Below are positions 22,301 through 34,100 of a stretch of DNA of 64,000 nucleotides, in pieces. Source of the stretch: Isoetes taiwanensis (taxonomy: Eukaryota; Streptophyta; Lycopodiopsida; Isoetales; Isoetaceae); assembly GCA_021234155.1 (NCBI GenBank), contig JAJEKV010000084.1:2921702-2985701 (forward strand). The letters run 5' to 3'. The notes under the pieces are model-generated. The model was not told where the DNA came from. It saw nothing but the letters and a program-made list of their open reading frames with translations, and ran no database searches. Position 1 is the stretch's first letter. Each line of letters starts with the position of its first letter. A program made the position numbers and the translations under genes.

Positions 22301-24613
22301 CCAATTTAATTGAATGATGGTTCCACCTTTAGCATGAACTTAATCTCCAGTTCCTCTTAGTCATAAGGCTAAGAAGGTGCAATGAGTGACCGGTGATAAA
22401 CCGAGAGACTCTATGTACCTTCAAGGCCGGATTTGTTACCATTTTCATGCTAACAAATTCTTGGTTGGTCCGCAGTATGAACGCCTCTCTTCTCATTGCT
22501 CTTTTTAGTCAAGTGTTCAAGGGAAAGTCGAGGGATGTGTGCTACAATGCAAGGCTTTGAGGATCAATTGAGAAAGGGTGCCTAATGGTTTATGCAATAT
22601 GTCGATATAGTTGCATCTCGATCGCTGTAATGTTTTGTTGAACTATTATGGTATGACCCTTATATTTTGGCAAAATTTTAAGACATAATCATAAGGGGTA
22701 TATCACTCTCCAATTTTCAGTTTATAGAAACGCCGTTCTTCATTAAATACAGGCTGGTTTTTTGAATATATGAGATGTTGCTTCATATTGGACAGCCCAA
22801 ATAACTAGCAAGCCTAAATATATCGAGAGTTCAAACCGATGTCCGACCGCAAAAGATTATGAGATGTCAAATAATGGATGTTGGTAGTTGCATGAAGTAT
22901 CCAGCTTAAGTCAAGTATTTAAAACGGATTTAAAAGTGTAAACATGTTGCCTTGATAAATAGGAAAACGAAATGGATCTAAAGTTGTAAATGTCTTTGCC
23001 TTTGTTAAAAAGGAAACGAGAATACTCGATAAAGATAAGTCTAAAGAGATAGGCAAATTGAGCAATCAATGTCCATGTAAGGGCAGCTTGAATTATGTAT
23101 TTAAAAAAAAATTAAAATACTTGAATAAACAATAAAGTGAGGCTTTAAATATATCCTTCAACACCTAGGTGAAATATAAATGGTATAAAAAGTTACTATT
23201 TAATTTGGAGCACGGACTTGGTTTTGGATTCAATGGAGAACTACGGGTAAAAGTACTATTATGATAATGGTTTCTAGTCTAACCCTTTGATAATGGATCA
23301 AAAATAAAGGCCAAGAATACAAGGTTTAAGTTCATGTTATTATGAGATGAGTTAATATTTTGAATAGTTTCCCAGTCTATTATCTATTAATGTAAAGGTT
23401 CTAAACATGGATCAAAGGCATTAAGTACCAGACTAGCAAAGCCAAAGGCTAGGCCTGGATTGATAAGACTGCTTAGGGATTGACCGAAGCAGATGCAATT
23501 CTAAAGGCATTTAGTTTTGGCTGGGTTTTTTTTTTTTTTTTTTTTTTTTTAGAGACTTGACCTATTTATGATCTTTTTTTACTACCTTGAACTTATACAT
23601 ACATGATTATTACATGTTTTATTGTCCTTATCCCCTATGTTGCCCTTTATGAGAGGGATAACACCCTGGAATTAGGGTGTTATGCCCTATTATAACAAAT
23701 GAGGGCCGAGTTTGTTATAGTAGGGCATAACACCCGAGTTCTAAAGTTTTATCCGCCTTAACAACCTGGGCCCGAGAGTTTTATAGTGGTTTTGTGGTGG
23801 TTTTATGGCGATTTTCATAACAAGCACACTCAAGATTACATGCACATGGTGCTTTGTACTTGTAGCATTATACAATAACTTGTTTTGTGTCTCATCTTGA
23901 GTTTGTTGTGTATTTTATGTAAGAGTCCACCATTATCTCATACAAAGAAGCCATCAAGTCATGGCCAGAGTAGTGCTCCTAAACCACTTAGTAACCAACA
24001 ATTATTACGAGATCAAACAAAATGTAATGTAATGTATTAGTCAAGCTCACTTTGGGCCTTGAAAGACCATGGAGCTTCCAAGTACAGGTTTAAGCAATTT
24101 ACAACTGCAATAATAAAGAACGGTGTGTATCTACCGCCTTAAAATATGGACCTAATATTAGAGGTGACAACTGAAATAAAGATTTAAAATCAAGTGCTTG
24201 AATGCCAACTTGTCTCTTATCTCCTTGTAAGCGGGCAAATAAAAACATGATGCTCATCCTCAATGCTATCCTCGACTCATAAACTTTACATAGCCTCTCC
24301 TCAACTGGGATTTTATACCAACGTCATCTCCATTGCAAGTCCAGGTGAACTCGCCCCTGCATACCTCGCTATGACCCGCTTAAAATATTTTGGCATATTA
24401 GCATTTATATAGTCTTGACTCTTATACTCACTGATTGAATTTACACATGATAGCCCTGAACTGCCCATAAGCGTTCAATGGAAAGCTGCTCAAGCGGTGT
24501 CCTAAGCTTTTTTATCTTAAGAAATAGTAGTGCTCGCCAAATTTGATATTCCTTTATGGATCTCACATAAATGGAAATAGATATGATGATCGACCTTTTA
24601 GACTCTTAGAATG
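22301..24613. other. Non-coding AT-rich stretch with a hairpin and poly-T
   Basis: No coding segment recognised. It contains a run of about 28 T at 23526-23553 and the inverted repeat at 23675-23735. Confidence 0.45.
23675..23735. repeat. 25-bp inverted repeat hairpin
   Basis: GGGTGTTATGCCCTATTATA with its next five bases (ACAAA) pairs with TTTGTTATAGTAGGGCATAA plus CACCC across an 11-base loop, with very few mismatches. It could be a MITE core or an RNA hairpin; no target duplication seen. Confidence 0.8.
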
Positions 24614-24637
24614 TATAGACTTCATTACAACTATTAA

Positions 24638-25644
24638 CACTAGAGTTGTCCCTTGATGAACCCAAATGGGTTCATTCGTACACTTTTTTTGAAATTCTAT
24701 TATAGCTCCGAGATAAAGAATTTGTCTACATACTTACATAATATGTTGTCCTCCATGAGTGTACATATAAGGAAAAATTTATGAAAAATATAGAAAGCTT
24801 CTATTACCAAACATAATGTGGAGCCGAATGCAAAGGGGTCAAGTTTATTCTCAAAGTCTTTAACATTTCTCACATTATTTTTCAAAAATGATTTTTCCTA
24901 GGAATTCTAATTCTTCCATCTTGTAAATCATGATATGAGAAATCTATCACAAAAAGAATTAGAAAAATCTATGGTAGAATTTTCGAGAAATAATTCCTTA
25001 AAGTTTGAAGTTCAGAAGTTCTTTATGGACCCAGGTTAGATCCCTGTGAGGGTCAAAACTTTGAAAATTCATAGTACTACTCCACTTTTTGAAAAAATGA
25101 AATCCATTTAGCAAGACGTGTAGTACTTAGTATCTATTTCCACTGAAAAATAATAGTACCTTCACATTCTTATTCTATTTCAAATATTATGGATATGAAA
25201 TGGTCCCTGGATGTCTGTTTTTCAGAAATTCCTTACATGCACTGATTGGGTCTCTCAAGGATTGAAATTATGATTTGCTCATTGATACATCAAATTTTTA
25301 TGAAATCACATGAAATTTGAAAAATAAGTAGCATTTGTCGACTATGTTCGTAGAAAATTAATATTATCTTAAAATTTGTATTCCATGTTGAGTGTCATGA
25401 GATTATATCATATCATCGAAACCATTGAATTGAGTGTATTTCAAGGTGCGATTCTGCCAAACTTGTGAAGAATTTTATTTTGCCATTGAATATGGTAGTA
25501 CAACTTCGAGTTAATCTTACAATTCAGGTGTTCATATTTAAAATCTCATAAATGTCATGAAGAACTAGTCCCTAATATGGAGAAGGGATTGAGAGACCCA
25601 TACGGGTTGATGGACCCAAACAGGTCCCTGAGACAACTCTAGTG
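24638..25644. mobile_element. 1007-bp inverted-repeat transposon with TTAA (or TA) target site
   Basis: The left end reads CACTAGAGTTGTC and the right end GACAACTCTAGTG, both flanked by TTAA. The duplicated segment at 44856-46640 lacks the insertion and has a single TTAA at 44877-44880, so it is a natural empty site. The target duplication is TTAA, or TA if the terminal repeat is read as ACACTAGAG. Subterminal sequence holds GGACC/GGGTC words in both orientations. There is no transposase; it is non-autonomous. The CACTA-like tip with a non-3-bp duplication suggests a CMC-type (Mirage/Chapaev-like) or piggyBac-like element rather than a standard plant CACTA. Confidence 0.85.
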
Positions 25645-26380
25645 TTAAGAGATTACTCTCGCCAAACACTGGAGAGTTGCTGTTTTTCACTCAAGCATGT
25701 AATATGGCCTTCTTGATGTTGTTATGAAGGAACAATTTGGTAAAACAGGTGGATATAAAAATGGTATTTGGTACGTGCTATCTTATATTCTATTCGGAAT
25801 GCTAGCCTTGTATCTTAATCGTGATCTTTATCTTTTAGATAAAGTCCAATGTTCATGGTCGTGGTGGAGGTGGAAGAGTAATAAGCAAATTGGAGTATAT
25901 GCATGCAGAGTACTGGAGTTTAAATGAAAGAAGGGCCATGGAATACTATAATATTATTTCATGTTCTGATTTTTTTCAAAATCTTTGGTTTTCCAACAAT
26001 TTTGCAGAAGCTTGGAGATTCAGCTTCTTAAGATCGTACGTATTGTGAATCATTAGTAGAAACCTCATAAGCTTGTAGATCATTTGCTTAATATATTTTC
26101 AATGTCGTGTGATTGAGCACCTTTTCTTTTTTGGGTTGCCCCTAGGGGGGCAAGCCCTTGTCCATCTGGGTCTATGGCATATTCCAGGTATATGCCAGTA
26201 TATGCCAGGAATGCCAATGACTGCTCCAAACTTAGTATCGGGTGTAAACTGGTGGTGGCCGCTGTTATTGGGCAGCCACTTTGGAAATCGGCTAACTGGT
26301 GCTTGGTCCTCCTAAGCAATGATGAAAGAAACCTGGAAAGGGACACATTCGAAGCTATTTGAGTGATGAGTGATATGCCA
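25645..26380 (+). other. Upstream part of duplicated segment, coding-like patch
   Basis: A frame at about 25850-25955 reads VHGRGGGGRVISKLEYMHAE and YWSLNERRAMEYYN, and stays open in copy 2 with several replacement changes. I cannot assign it. A repeat of about 210 bp at 26118-26330 follows. Confidence 0.35.
26118..26330 (+). repeat. Dispersed repeat of about 210 bp (copies at 45330-45520 and inverted at 42720-42930)
   Basis: It starts TTTTTTGGGTTGCCCCTAGG, contains nested GGCATATTCCAGGTATATGCC palindromes, then GACTGCTCCAA and TGTAAACT blocks. The 45.3 kb copy belongs to the segmental duplication, but the inverted 42.7 kb copy is independent, so the unit is a dispersed element. Confidence 0.7.
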
Positions 26381-26382
26381 AA

Positions 26383-26885
26383 TCGAGGGAGTTGCGACTT
26401 GTGACTTGTGTTGAAAGTCAGTTGAAGCTTGTTTGTTATAAGACCAATGCATTCAAATCCCCCAATTCATGGGGCATTAATTACGTCTGTTTTCCTGGGG
26501 ATAGTGACTTGTTCTCAGAGTGGACGGTTGAATTGAAAGCAATGGCTGATCGCATTATAAGTATGAGACACCAACTTTATGATGCTCTTCATGCTCGAGG
26601 TGAGTTGTCATGATTGGGCTATGCAGCTATTAGACTGTTGTGACTGTTTGTTGAAGAATTGCTTGTTGTTGCCTACTTAGGCACACCCGGAGAATGGACT
26701 CATATTTTAAAGCAGATTGGAATGTTCTCTTTCACTGACCTAAACAAGCAACAAGTGGAGTTTTCTACTTGGTACTCACAGGCATGTATTGACACTAAGA
26801 GATCCTTGCATCTTTTACATATAGCTAAACATGGCAGGCCTCACTTGGCTGATGCAATTTATGTTGCTGTTACACAGATATATTG
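26383..26885 (+). pseudogene. Aspartate aminotransferase 3' exons, copy 1a
   Basis: One exon reads VESQLKLV, a shifted SNPPIHG-equivalent, then [20 protein letters not shown] and YDALHARG, ending at a GTGAGT donor (26600). After an 81-bp intron with a CTTAG acceptor, the next exon reads [20 protein letters not shown] plus LNKQQVEF; the end HLADAIYVAVTQ follows after a deletion. These match the C-terminal domain of plant aspartate aminotransferase, a PLP enzyme that interconverts aspartate/2-oxoglutarate and oxaloacetate/glutamate. Introns are kept, so this is a DNA-level copy. A frameshift and loss of the YHIYMT segment inactivate it; the PLP-lysine region is absent. Confidence 0.85.
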
Positions 26886-27173
26886 AAATTCACTTAATTC
26901 ATGCAGAAGTGACGTAATTTTCTAGCTGGTGTCCATTTTTTACATAGATGCATTGCAAACTAAATAATAACAAAGGGAAGATGTATTTCATGCTCTTCAT
27001 CTTTGGGGTTTAATTTAAAAGCGCAATGCATTAGTTGGTAATACAGGTGGTGATGCATGTCAGAAAAGGACATTGAGAATTGCCATTTGTTTCTTCTCAC
27101 TATTTAACCCTTTTTTTTACAGTTAAGCAAATTCCATGATCACTTCTCTGCGAAGGAACAGAAACATTTTAAC

Positions 27174-27480
27174 TTGTATGTGCAGCATTTAATCAAAAAT
27201 CACGTGCTCTATATTTTAAAGCAAAATTGGAATGTTCTCTTTCACTGGCGTAAACAAACAACACGTGGAGTTTGTGACAAGAGAATATCATATATACATG
27301 ACCTTAGGTTGATATGTTATATTTCTACTTGGTACTCACAAGCATGTATTGACACTAAGAGATCCTTGGATCTTTTACATACAGATAAGCATGGTAGGCC
27401 TTAGTTCCTTAATCGCGGCCTCACTTGGCAAATGCAATTTATGCTATTGTTATACGTATATATTGAAATTCACTTAATTC
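27174..27480 (+). pseudogene. Aspartate aminotransferase last exons, tandem copy 1b
   Basis: A second head-to-tail copy of the last exon region follows about 530 bp later. It keeps the segment missing from copy 1a (ISYIHDL in a shifted frame, the YHIYMT equivalent), but has a damaged KQIGMFSF motif and a stop before PHLAD. Confidence 0.75.
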
Positions 27481-27769
27481 ACTTGAAGTGATGTAATTTT
27501 TTAGCGGTGTCCATTATGTAAATTTTCACATAGCTGCATTGCAAACTGAATAATAACAAAGGGAAGATGTATTTCATGCTCTTCATCATTGGGGTTTAAT
27601 ATAAAAGCGCAATGCATAGTTATCTTAGTTAGTAATACAGGTGATGATGCATGTCATAAAAGGGCATTGAGAATTGCCAGTTGTTTCTTCTCAGTATTTA
27701 ACCCCTTTTTTATAGTTAAGCAAATTCTATGATCACTTCTGTTCTTATTGTTACCTTTGTTTCAGCTGC

Positions 27770-28360
27770 TCTCAATGTCCATACAAGCCTTTTGGGAAGA
27801 AATTTCATCAATGCACTCACGAGTAAGTACCATTATTTAAGACTGTTTGATTAATGACAAATCACCTCTTGAATGGATTACATTTATGACTGTAAGCAAA
27901 AATAATCAACTGTTTATGAAGCAACCATTGAAGGGCTTGGAGTTCTGCTTTCCTTATTGCCCACAGACAGTGCAAACATATGGTCACTGTTAAGCCCGAC
28001 CCATGACTAACCCATATACATCAACCTACTAGTTACTATTGTCGAGGTCAAGGAACATGCGATGTTCCCTTGTTTGCTAGTCGCAGATGGGTGCGACGAA
28101 AAGGATGTTGCAGAATTGAAGTTCTGGCCAGAATATGCACATGTGTTTGACAAGCTAAAATGCTTGTTTCTTTTAGGGCGTAAACCCATTGTCTTATTCA
28201 AGATCCTGAAGGCCAGTACGTTCCGTGGCCAAACTAATTTAAGATCTGTGGAGGCTACAATGGCATTCAAGATTGTAGAGGACGCAGTGTCAAGCTGGTT
28301 TCCGAATGAATTATGGTTCCCATACTACAAAAAGTCTTTGCAGGACATGTTCTAGTACCA
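27770..28360 (+). pseudogene. RPA1/MEIOB-type OB-fold fragment (OB-B-like)
   Basis: An exon-like piece at 27773-27823 ends at a GTAAGT donor. The main frame (about 28050-28354) reads CLLVADGCDEKDVAELKFWP, then EYAHVFDKLK, KPIVLFKILKASTFRGQTNL and a final SSWFP. Acidic D-E then AELKFW, then VLFKILKASTFRG, resembles the middle OB fold of RPA1-like single-strand DNA-binding proteins; MEIOB acts in meiotic recombination. An inverted relative of its end lies at 30600-30680, joined to an OB-C-like zinc-ribbon segment. Only a fragment is here; family choice is inference. Confidence 0.5.
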
Positions 28361-29215
28361 AGGTTCTTTTGCAAAGACATGTTCTAGTACCATGTTCTAG
28401 TACAACATGCTCACTATGCCATATACACCATTCTATTATATACTTACAAATAGTAGATGTTCTTAACCTCACATCTATTGATCATTAGACTCCATCATGT
28501 GTACACTACACGTGAGTTCAACTAACAATGCACATATCTTGCTTTGTACACATTTAGAGGAATGCATGCAAGATTTTCATTTAATTCTTTGATCCTAGGA
28601 TTGTCGGAACAACATGCAACATTTTCATATAATTCTTTGATGCTAGAATTGTTACAAGAGTATGAGTTTCTGTACGTAGTAGGCCATTTATGGGCGGGGC
28701 CATTTCAGCCTTGGATGTGAAGCACATAAAGTGCTAGGCGAATTAGCTTGATAGAGTGGATTTATCCCATTCTAGAGCCAAGGAATATGCACATGCACTG
28801 AAAACACTAACATATGTGAATTCGTTTGATTTCAACCCATGATGCTTTGTCTGCCCATGGCAACTATAATCCTGGACCCGATGTTCAGGGTTTGTTTGCA
28901 CATGACGTTAACTTAATAAAAATTAACTATTTGGGGTACATTTGTACCCCTGATATCCATCTTTAAGCCAGAAACCACAATAATCATGAATTGTCTAAAA
29001 CAAATTGGAAACGATAATACTCATAAGCCAAAGAGTAATGGTCTCTCGTGATCTGCAAAGCATGTGAAAGAGGTGTGATCCCACTGTAGCCAACTATCAC
29101 CGCTCGGACGCCATCTTGCTTGTTGCGCTAGCCAAGAGAATATTCCTCAAGGAATTTCTAAGTCGAGTTTGCTAGAAAAAGTTTCTAGTTACGTGAGGAG
29201 GCAGCATGACCAATG
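28361..29215. other. Non-coding; no gene recognised
   Basis: AT-rich stretch. Near its start GTTCTAGTACCA is repeated. Nothing else visible. Confidence 0.4.
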
Positions 29216-29218
29216 GAT

Positions 29219-29405
29219 GAAAAGAGAAAAGAGAAAAGAGAAAAGAGAAAAGAGAAAAGAGAAAAGAGAAAAGAAAAAAGAGAAAAGAAAAAGAGAAAAG
29301 AGAAAAGAGAAAAGAGAAAAGATAAAAGAAAAAAGAAAAAAGAAAAAAGAAAAAAGAAAAGAAAAAAAAAAAGAAAAAAGAAAAAAGAAAAAAAAAAAAA
29401 AGAAA
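29219..29405 (+). repeat. (GAAAA)n/(AAAAG)n purine microsatellite
   Basis: About 187 bp of almost pure A/G made of AAAAGAG and AAAAAAG units. Both strands are open in several frames (poly-Lys/Glu or poly-Phe/Ser), which is low complexity, not coding. Confidence 0.95.
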
Positions 29406-30076
29406 AATGTCAAAGGATGCGCATGGAGGGTGCAAGTAGGACCTGGGGAGGTTGAGGTGGCTTAAATCATACTTGAAAGTTATGTTTTTATAATCAATCA
29501 AAATTGCTATTTTAGAACATTATCATTTTGTGAAGATGATGGTACCCATTTGCATCACTAACTCCTCCTTAGATGTTGAGCTCCTCTTGGACTAGGATCC
29601 AACTGGACACATGGACATTGGGGTTTGAGTGTAACGTATTGGTATGTGGTGCTCGGTATGGAACAAGGATGGCAGAAGCATAAGGAGAAGTCTAATAGAG
29701 GAGAGAATGGAAATACATGTTTTGTGAAGTGACTTAAATCATAGTTCAAAGTCATGTTTTGACAATTGATTCAAGTTGCTACTTAGACAATAGAGTACTT
29801 GATACCATGAGTTTATTAATAGCATGGAGTATTTGATACTTGATAACATACGAAGCAATGTATGAAGAATTCAAATAGAGAAGTAAGAGGAGGAGTGGGG
29901 TGCAAAAGAACTTAGGAACTGTGAATTGTTTTGTATATCAATTTTGTTGAGGGTACGAAGGAAGAACTCGATATTTTAAAATGAAGAAGGTTGCTAAGAA
30001 TTTAATAGCATGAAATAAATGGAAGTTGCAAACCAAGGAAAGCCGCTTAGAAATGCGAAGGCGTGTCTTTTGTTGC
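29406..30076. other. Non-coding; no gene recognised
   Basis: The block CTTAAATCATACTTGAAAG at 29461 recurs in diverged form at 29730, suggesting an old internal duplication. No recognised coding sequence. Confidence 0.4.
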
Positions 30077-30680
30077 TCAATAGTTATGGGTCGTGTTGTG
30101 AGTTTGGGTCCTGACGAATGCAATGATTTGGAGTCCGTGATTGAGCTCGAACATGCATTGACCCCGACTCTTCAGTACGCTTTGGCGCAATGATTGAGGA
30201 TCTATCTTCATTGTAGCTAATGCGCCTCCTAATGGATAACCGAGAAATTTGTCAAGCAATGCTCCTACCACTGTGACATGTAGCGTCTTGGATGCAGTGT
30301 CGATATCGCTGAACATTGTTAACTCATCTATCATGTCGCCGTTCCTGCACGTGTCGCAGAGACTGTCCGACACTGCCTTATTGCAAGCATTGCACGTCTT
30401 GACGACCTTGTTGTCACCAGTTATATTCAATCTCAATATGCCTAAGACCCGTACATCCAAGAATGTTTGATTAGTGGAAAGTTATATGAAATAAGGTGAG
30501 AAGCAAGGACAATTTTGGCTTAATTTTAGTGGCAGAAGATATACCTTGGTATTTTCTAGAGCGTCTTCATTAAAGTCTTTGTTTGTGAGTGTCGCCACTA
30601 CATCATTGTCTAGGAACTATAATTCATCGGAAACCAGCTTGACACTGCATCACAATCTTGAATGCCATTGAAGCAAACTA
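30077..30680 (-). pseudogene. MEIOB/RPA1-like OB-C zinc-ribbon fragment
   Basis: The main minus frame (30460-30077) reads VLGILRLNIT, then CNACNKAVSDSLCDTC, DIDTASKTLHVTVVGALLDK and FLGYPLG. A C-x2-C...C-x2-C ribbon inside an OB fold is the signature of the C-terminal DNA-binding domain of RPA1-type proteins, and spacing fits MEIOB. An upstream exon (about 30680-30556) reads SSWFPDEL, a stop, FLDNDVVATLTNKDFNED and ends at a GTATAT donor. The expected acceptor before VLGIL is not a clean AG. MEIOB with SPATA22 stabilises recombination intermediates on RPA-coated DNA. The stop and missing N-terminal exons point to a pseudogene or partial copy. Confidence 0.6.
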
Positions 30681-31500
30681 ATAAACTACCTCAGCGCCAA
30701 ACAAGCCGAGTATCTGCCATATCCAAATCAAATAATTAATAACCAAAAAAAAATAATCAAGAACTGAAATGCCGGCCAGCTAATGCAGAAATTAATCACC
30801 TAGCATATCGTGCCAGTAATTGGCTCAGCCTTATAGCTCGCCACATATTTAAAAGAGGCAGAAAAAAATGCAGACGCAAGCAAATAGAAAGGGTACAGTG
30901 GTAAGTTTGACTTTTCAAAAACCATTTCATTTCATGTCATCTTATGTGGCGATTCTACTATCTAGGATTATAAATCTCTTTTAACAACTGTCCTGCCTTT
31001 CAAACTTTTGATATAGGCACTGGCCAGATTTTGTATAATGTGGTATAACGAAATGTCATTGAAGAATATGTATTTCAAGCAGCAAAGATATACATACATT
31101 CAAGTAAGGACTATCTTTTCTTGTAGTTTGGAACTTATCTAGCCTATTTGCACGTCTTTGGTTTGATATGAGGAATGTTCTTGTTTCAATCTTCTATCTG
31201 ATGTATAACTTTTATTTTTGGTTGTCTAGGTTTTATTCTGATTGTTGCCATGCGCCACTACCAACAGACTTTGAGTTTGACGAAGGGCAGCAGTTTGCTA
31301 GGTTCTTGCATAGGTGAAGTCTAGAACTTATGAATGTTTGCTAAGATACAACAGCAATGTTTGGTTCGCATGAAGTCTGAAATCTAACTCAGTGTTTTGA
31401 AGTTGAGCCAAAAACCCTCAAACCCCCAAAAGGTGCTCTGACCGCGATTTTGCGTCCCCAAATTGGATTCTAAGCACACTTTTCGCAGCCAGAGACCCCT
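30681..31500. other. Spacer with possible unassigned exons
   Basis: Two exon-like patches on the plus strand: about 31040-31110 (VIEEYVFQAAKIYIHSSK, followed by GTAAGG) and 31230-31317 (FYSDCCHAPLPTDFEFDEGQ then QFARFLH, bracketed by TTGTCTAG and GTGAAG). Both look spliced, but I cannot name the protein. Confidence 0.35.
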
Positions 31501-33240
31501 CAAACTTTGGAAGTCAGCGCACACAATAATTTGCGTGCTCCAACATTCGCCTGCCATCGCCATAGCCCAACCAACTGCCTCTTGGCCTTGCCTAGCCTGG
31601 CCACAGCCCTGCCATAGCCTGCCATAGCCTGCCTAGCCCTGCCGGACCTGACACGCCCCAGCCATAGCCTAAACCTTGCTTGACGTGCCGCACCCCTAGT
31701 CATGGCCACAGAAGATGGGCCAGCCTGGGAAAACCAAGGCGAGGGGGCCACATAAGCGGTCCCGATCAGCCATCATGGGCGGGGAGAGTCATCCTCCATG
31801 AAGAAGGAGGCTCGGGCTAAGGCTAAGGCCCCTTCACGCTGCCAGCCGCGGAAAGGGATTGATTGCCTCGAGACCACACAGGAACCCCCTGCCGGGCAGA
31901 GAATTGGAGCCATCAAAGCGTAGCATGGAGGCTAACGGTGCCCGTGAGGCTAACGGTGCCGTTTGGCCGGCGGGCATGGCAAAGGAGATAGAGTCCTCGG
32001 CACCCCATGTGCTGTAAGGCAACCGGGCCAGAAGAACCGATCACATCTGCACTGAGACCCGCACACAAAGACGTAGAAGATGGCCTTGGCCTGGCACACT
32101 TCGAACAGCAACAGGCCAAGCAGGAGCTCGTTGACATGCGGGCCCGCCTAGACTCTGTGTTCATCACTCTGGACACCATGAAATGGGAGAGGGAGCAGCA
32201 ATGCACAGGACGCATGGTCACCGTGGTCTCGCTTCGGGTGAGGTTGAGGAAGCCACCACCATGGCACGGAGCGCAGCCGCCTTGCGCATGACTGCATACG
32301 CCCCGGTTCTTCAGAGTACGACGGAGCAGCAAGAAGCCCGGCTACAGGCCTTGCGTGTCTTTGGGGCTTCGGCACGCCCCTACGCTACCGGCACCGAGCT
32401 CCGTGGGTTAAGGGCAACCATCCGCCATGCGGGCAAGTCTCCCCTACCGAGGTTCATAGTCACCGCAAAGCAGCAAGTGGTCGAGATGAAATTAGCCAGC
32501 GGCGAGTTCTGCAAGAGTCTGTGCTCCCATTGCAGGCGAGGGCGGCTGGGACGCTACCCAAGAACCCAAAGATGCACATCCCGGTGACGCCGCGAGGCGA
32601 CTTACGCGATCACGCTGCCCGCATCTGCCACCCCACGCCATCCCAGCCACCACCACCACCCGGCCACGGCATTAGGCCCTCGCCCGCCATTTGATCCCGC
32701 ATGCCGCGGTAACTCCAAGAACGCAGGCGGAGGCCACAACTGTAGTCCGCGGCATGCGAAGAGGAGGGGGAGAGTTCGCCTACAACATCGAACACACATT
32801 CTTGATCCCGGATGACATTTCCCCGGCGATTCACATTTCCCGAAAGTCCCGACCATGGGGCTTAGCGCCGGTCGTGCCCCGAGATTGTCATATTCGCGGT
32901 TGCGGATGCATAGTCGCGTGATGCCATATTGCGCCGGGGGCAAGATCTTTGAAGGGACGCCCCTCAGACGCGGAGGGACCTCACACCCGCACAACCGAGG
33001 CACGCGGGCGGGGAGCTTGTCGAGTGGTCGAGGCATCCGCCACCAAGGGGTGCCGCAGATTGGTTGGTTTCTCCTACCACTGCCCCCTTCCGGGGTATTT
33101 TTTAAGCGCCTATATTTTTTATAGGGCCGTAAAACAATCAAGCACGCCCATGTAGAATAAATAACTTGGCGAGTTTGGCGGGCGATATTTTGCACCTTCT
33201 TGCTAAGATGGCGTGAATCGAATCGGGCGCACCTATGAAA
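31500..33240 (+). other. GC-rich degenerate coding region, possibly retroelement ORF1
   Basis: GC content jumps here. On the plus strand 32085-32200 reads LAHFEQQQAKQELVDMRARL, a coiled-coil-like stretch, and 32280-32500 reads YAPVLQSTTEQQEARLQALR. A third patch reads GEFAYNIEHTFLIPDDIS. Frameshifts separate the pieces. Position 5' of the LINE endonuclease on the same strand suggests a first ORF of that or a related element, but I see no RNA-binding motif. Minus-strand frames here are probably shadows of high GC. Confidence 0.35.
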
Positions 33241-33244
33241 TTTT

Positions 33245-33541
33245 TCATTTTGCTACATTAACAAATTGGCTACGAACAAATTTGTGTTGGTTAAGATAGG
33301 AACATGCTTTGGTAGTGAAAACACGATGTTGGCCACAACCACCTAGACATCTTCCCCAAATAATACATTCAAATTGCTTTGGGTCATAGTCCTTATCATC
33401 TGCATATTCATAGCCTTCATCAAGACCCTCAATTTGGCCTATGAAAGTGGACGTAGACGATGATATAGTGATGCGCCGCTTTGTCCTTGATGCCGCAAGT
33501 CCCAAGAACTCATTTATTCTCTTTTGTGAAGCTCCCTCCAT
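33245..33541 (-). CDS. Small hypothetical protein, 98 aa, C-terminal Cys/His cluster
   Basis: Intact frame from an ATG at 33541. It has a basic Ser/Thr-rich N-terminus (RTKRRITISSSTST), an acidic middle (DEGYEYADDKDYDP) and CIIWGRCLGGCG followed by H and C residues. The spaced Cys/His could bind zinc. A TATATAAA stretch lies just before the ATG, too close to act as a normal TATA box for that start, so this may be an exon of a longer gene or a transposon-gene fragment. Not recognised. Confidence 0.35.
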   Translation of the reverse strand: MEGASQKRINEFLGLAASRTKRRITISSSTSTFIGQIEGLDEGYEYADDKDYDPKQFECIIWGRCLGGCGQHRVFTTKACSYLNQHKFVRSQFVNVAK

Positions 33542-33559
33542 GCTATATAAATTTGATGA

Positions 33560-34100
33560 TTGGCATCAACAACTACTTTTGCACATCTGAATAAGTTTGC
33601 ACAACTGAATAGGGTAAAAACTAACTTGAATTGATGAAGCTAAAGCTTTGTAGATGGGAATAGATTTCCACCTCAACCAAATCGTGAATACAAATCGGGA
33701 GTGCTCTGCAAATGACAATAAAATATAATATTAAAATTATCATCCCATTCATATTCAGAGACTGACATTCCATTTATATTTATATTCACATGAATAACGA
33801 AAGAATTGCATACGAGAAGAACAGGAAAAACACAGGCTCGACAGGGTAGAATAAATTAAACCTGTATGAAAGAGCAGTTTTTGATGCGAGCTCGGTCAAA
33901 TTAAAAAATATATATGAAACCCTAATCCTAGAGGACTATAAGTGGCGATTCTTAGATGGACATATGGTCGAGATGTAATATGGCCACCCCCTTACCCATT
34001 AAAATTTATCTTAGGTTTTAATTGGCTACCTCGATAAGTCTTTTCACACGTATAAAAAATCGAATTGGCCACACCCTATGCCTAGCCGGATTTAGTAAAT
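33560..34100. other. Non-coding with diffuse GAATTGGCYAC words
   Basis: TAATTGGCTAC, GAATTGGCCAC, GAATTGGCTAC and (at 33261) AAATTGGCTAC recur at irregular spacing. No gene recognised. Confidence 0.35.

Larger units (their letters stand above)
24614..27760 (+). repeat. Segmental duplication copy 1 (partner 44856-46640)
   Basis: Outside the 1007-bp insertion, this copy follows the second closely from the GTATAGACTTCATTACAAC block onward, with small indels. The final part occurs twice in tandem in both copies, so the internal tandem duplication came first. Copy 1 extends beyond the break in copy 2 near 46642. Confidence 0.9.

Noticed and set aside
29169-29501. Lys/Glu-rich and Phe/Ser-rich open frames
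   Set aside because: Low-complexity translation of a purine microsatellite.
32602-33195. 197-codon minus-strand frame
   Set aside because: GC-rich shadow frame with Arg/Pro/Gly bias and no recognisable domain.
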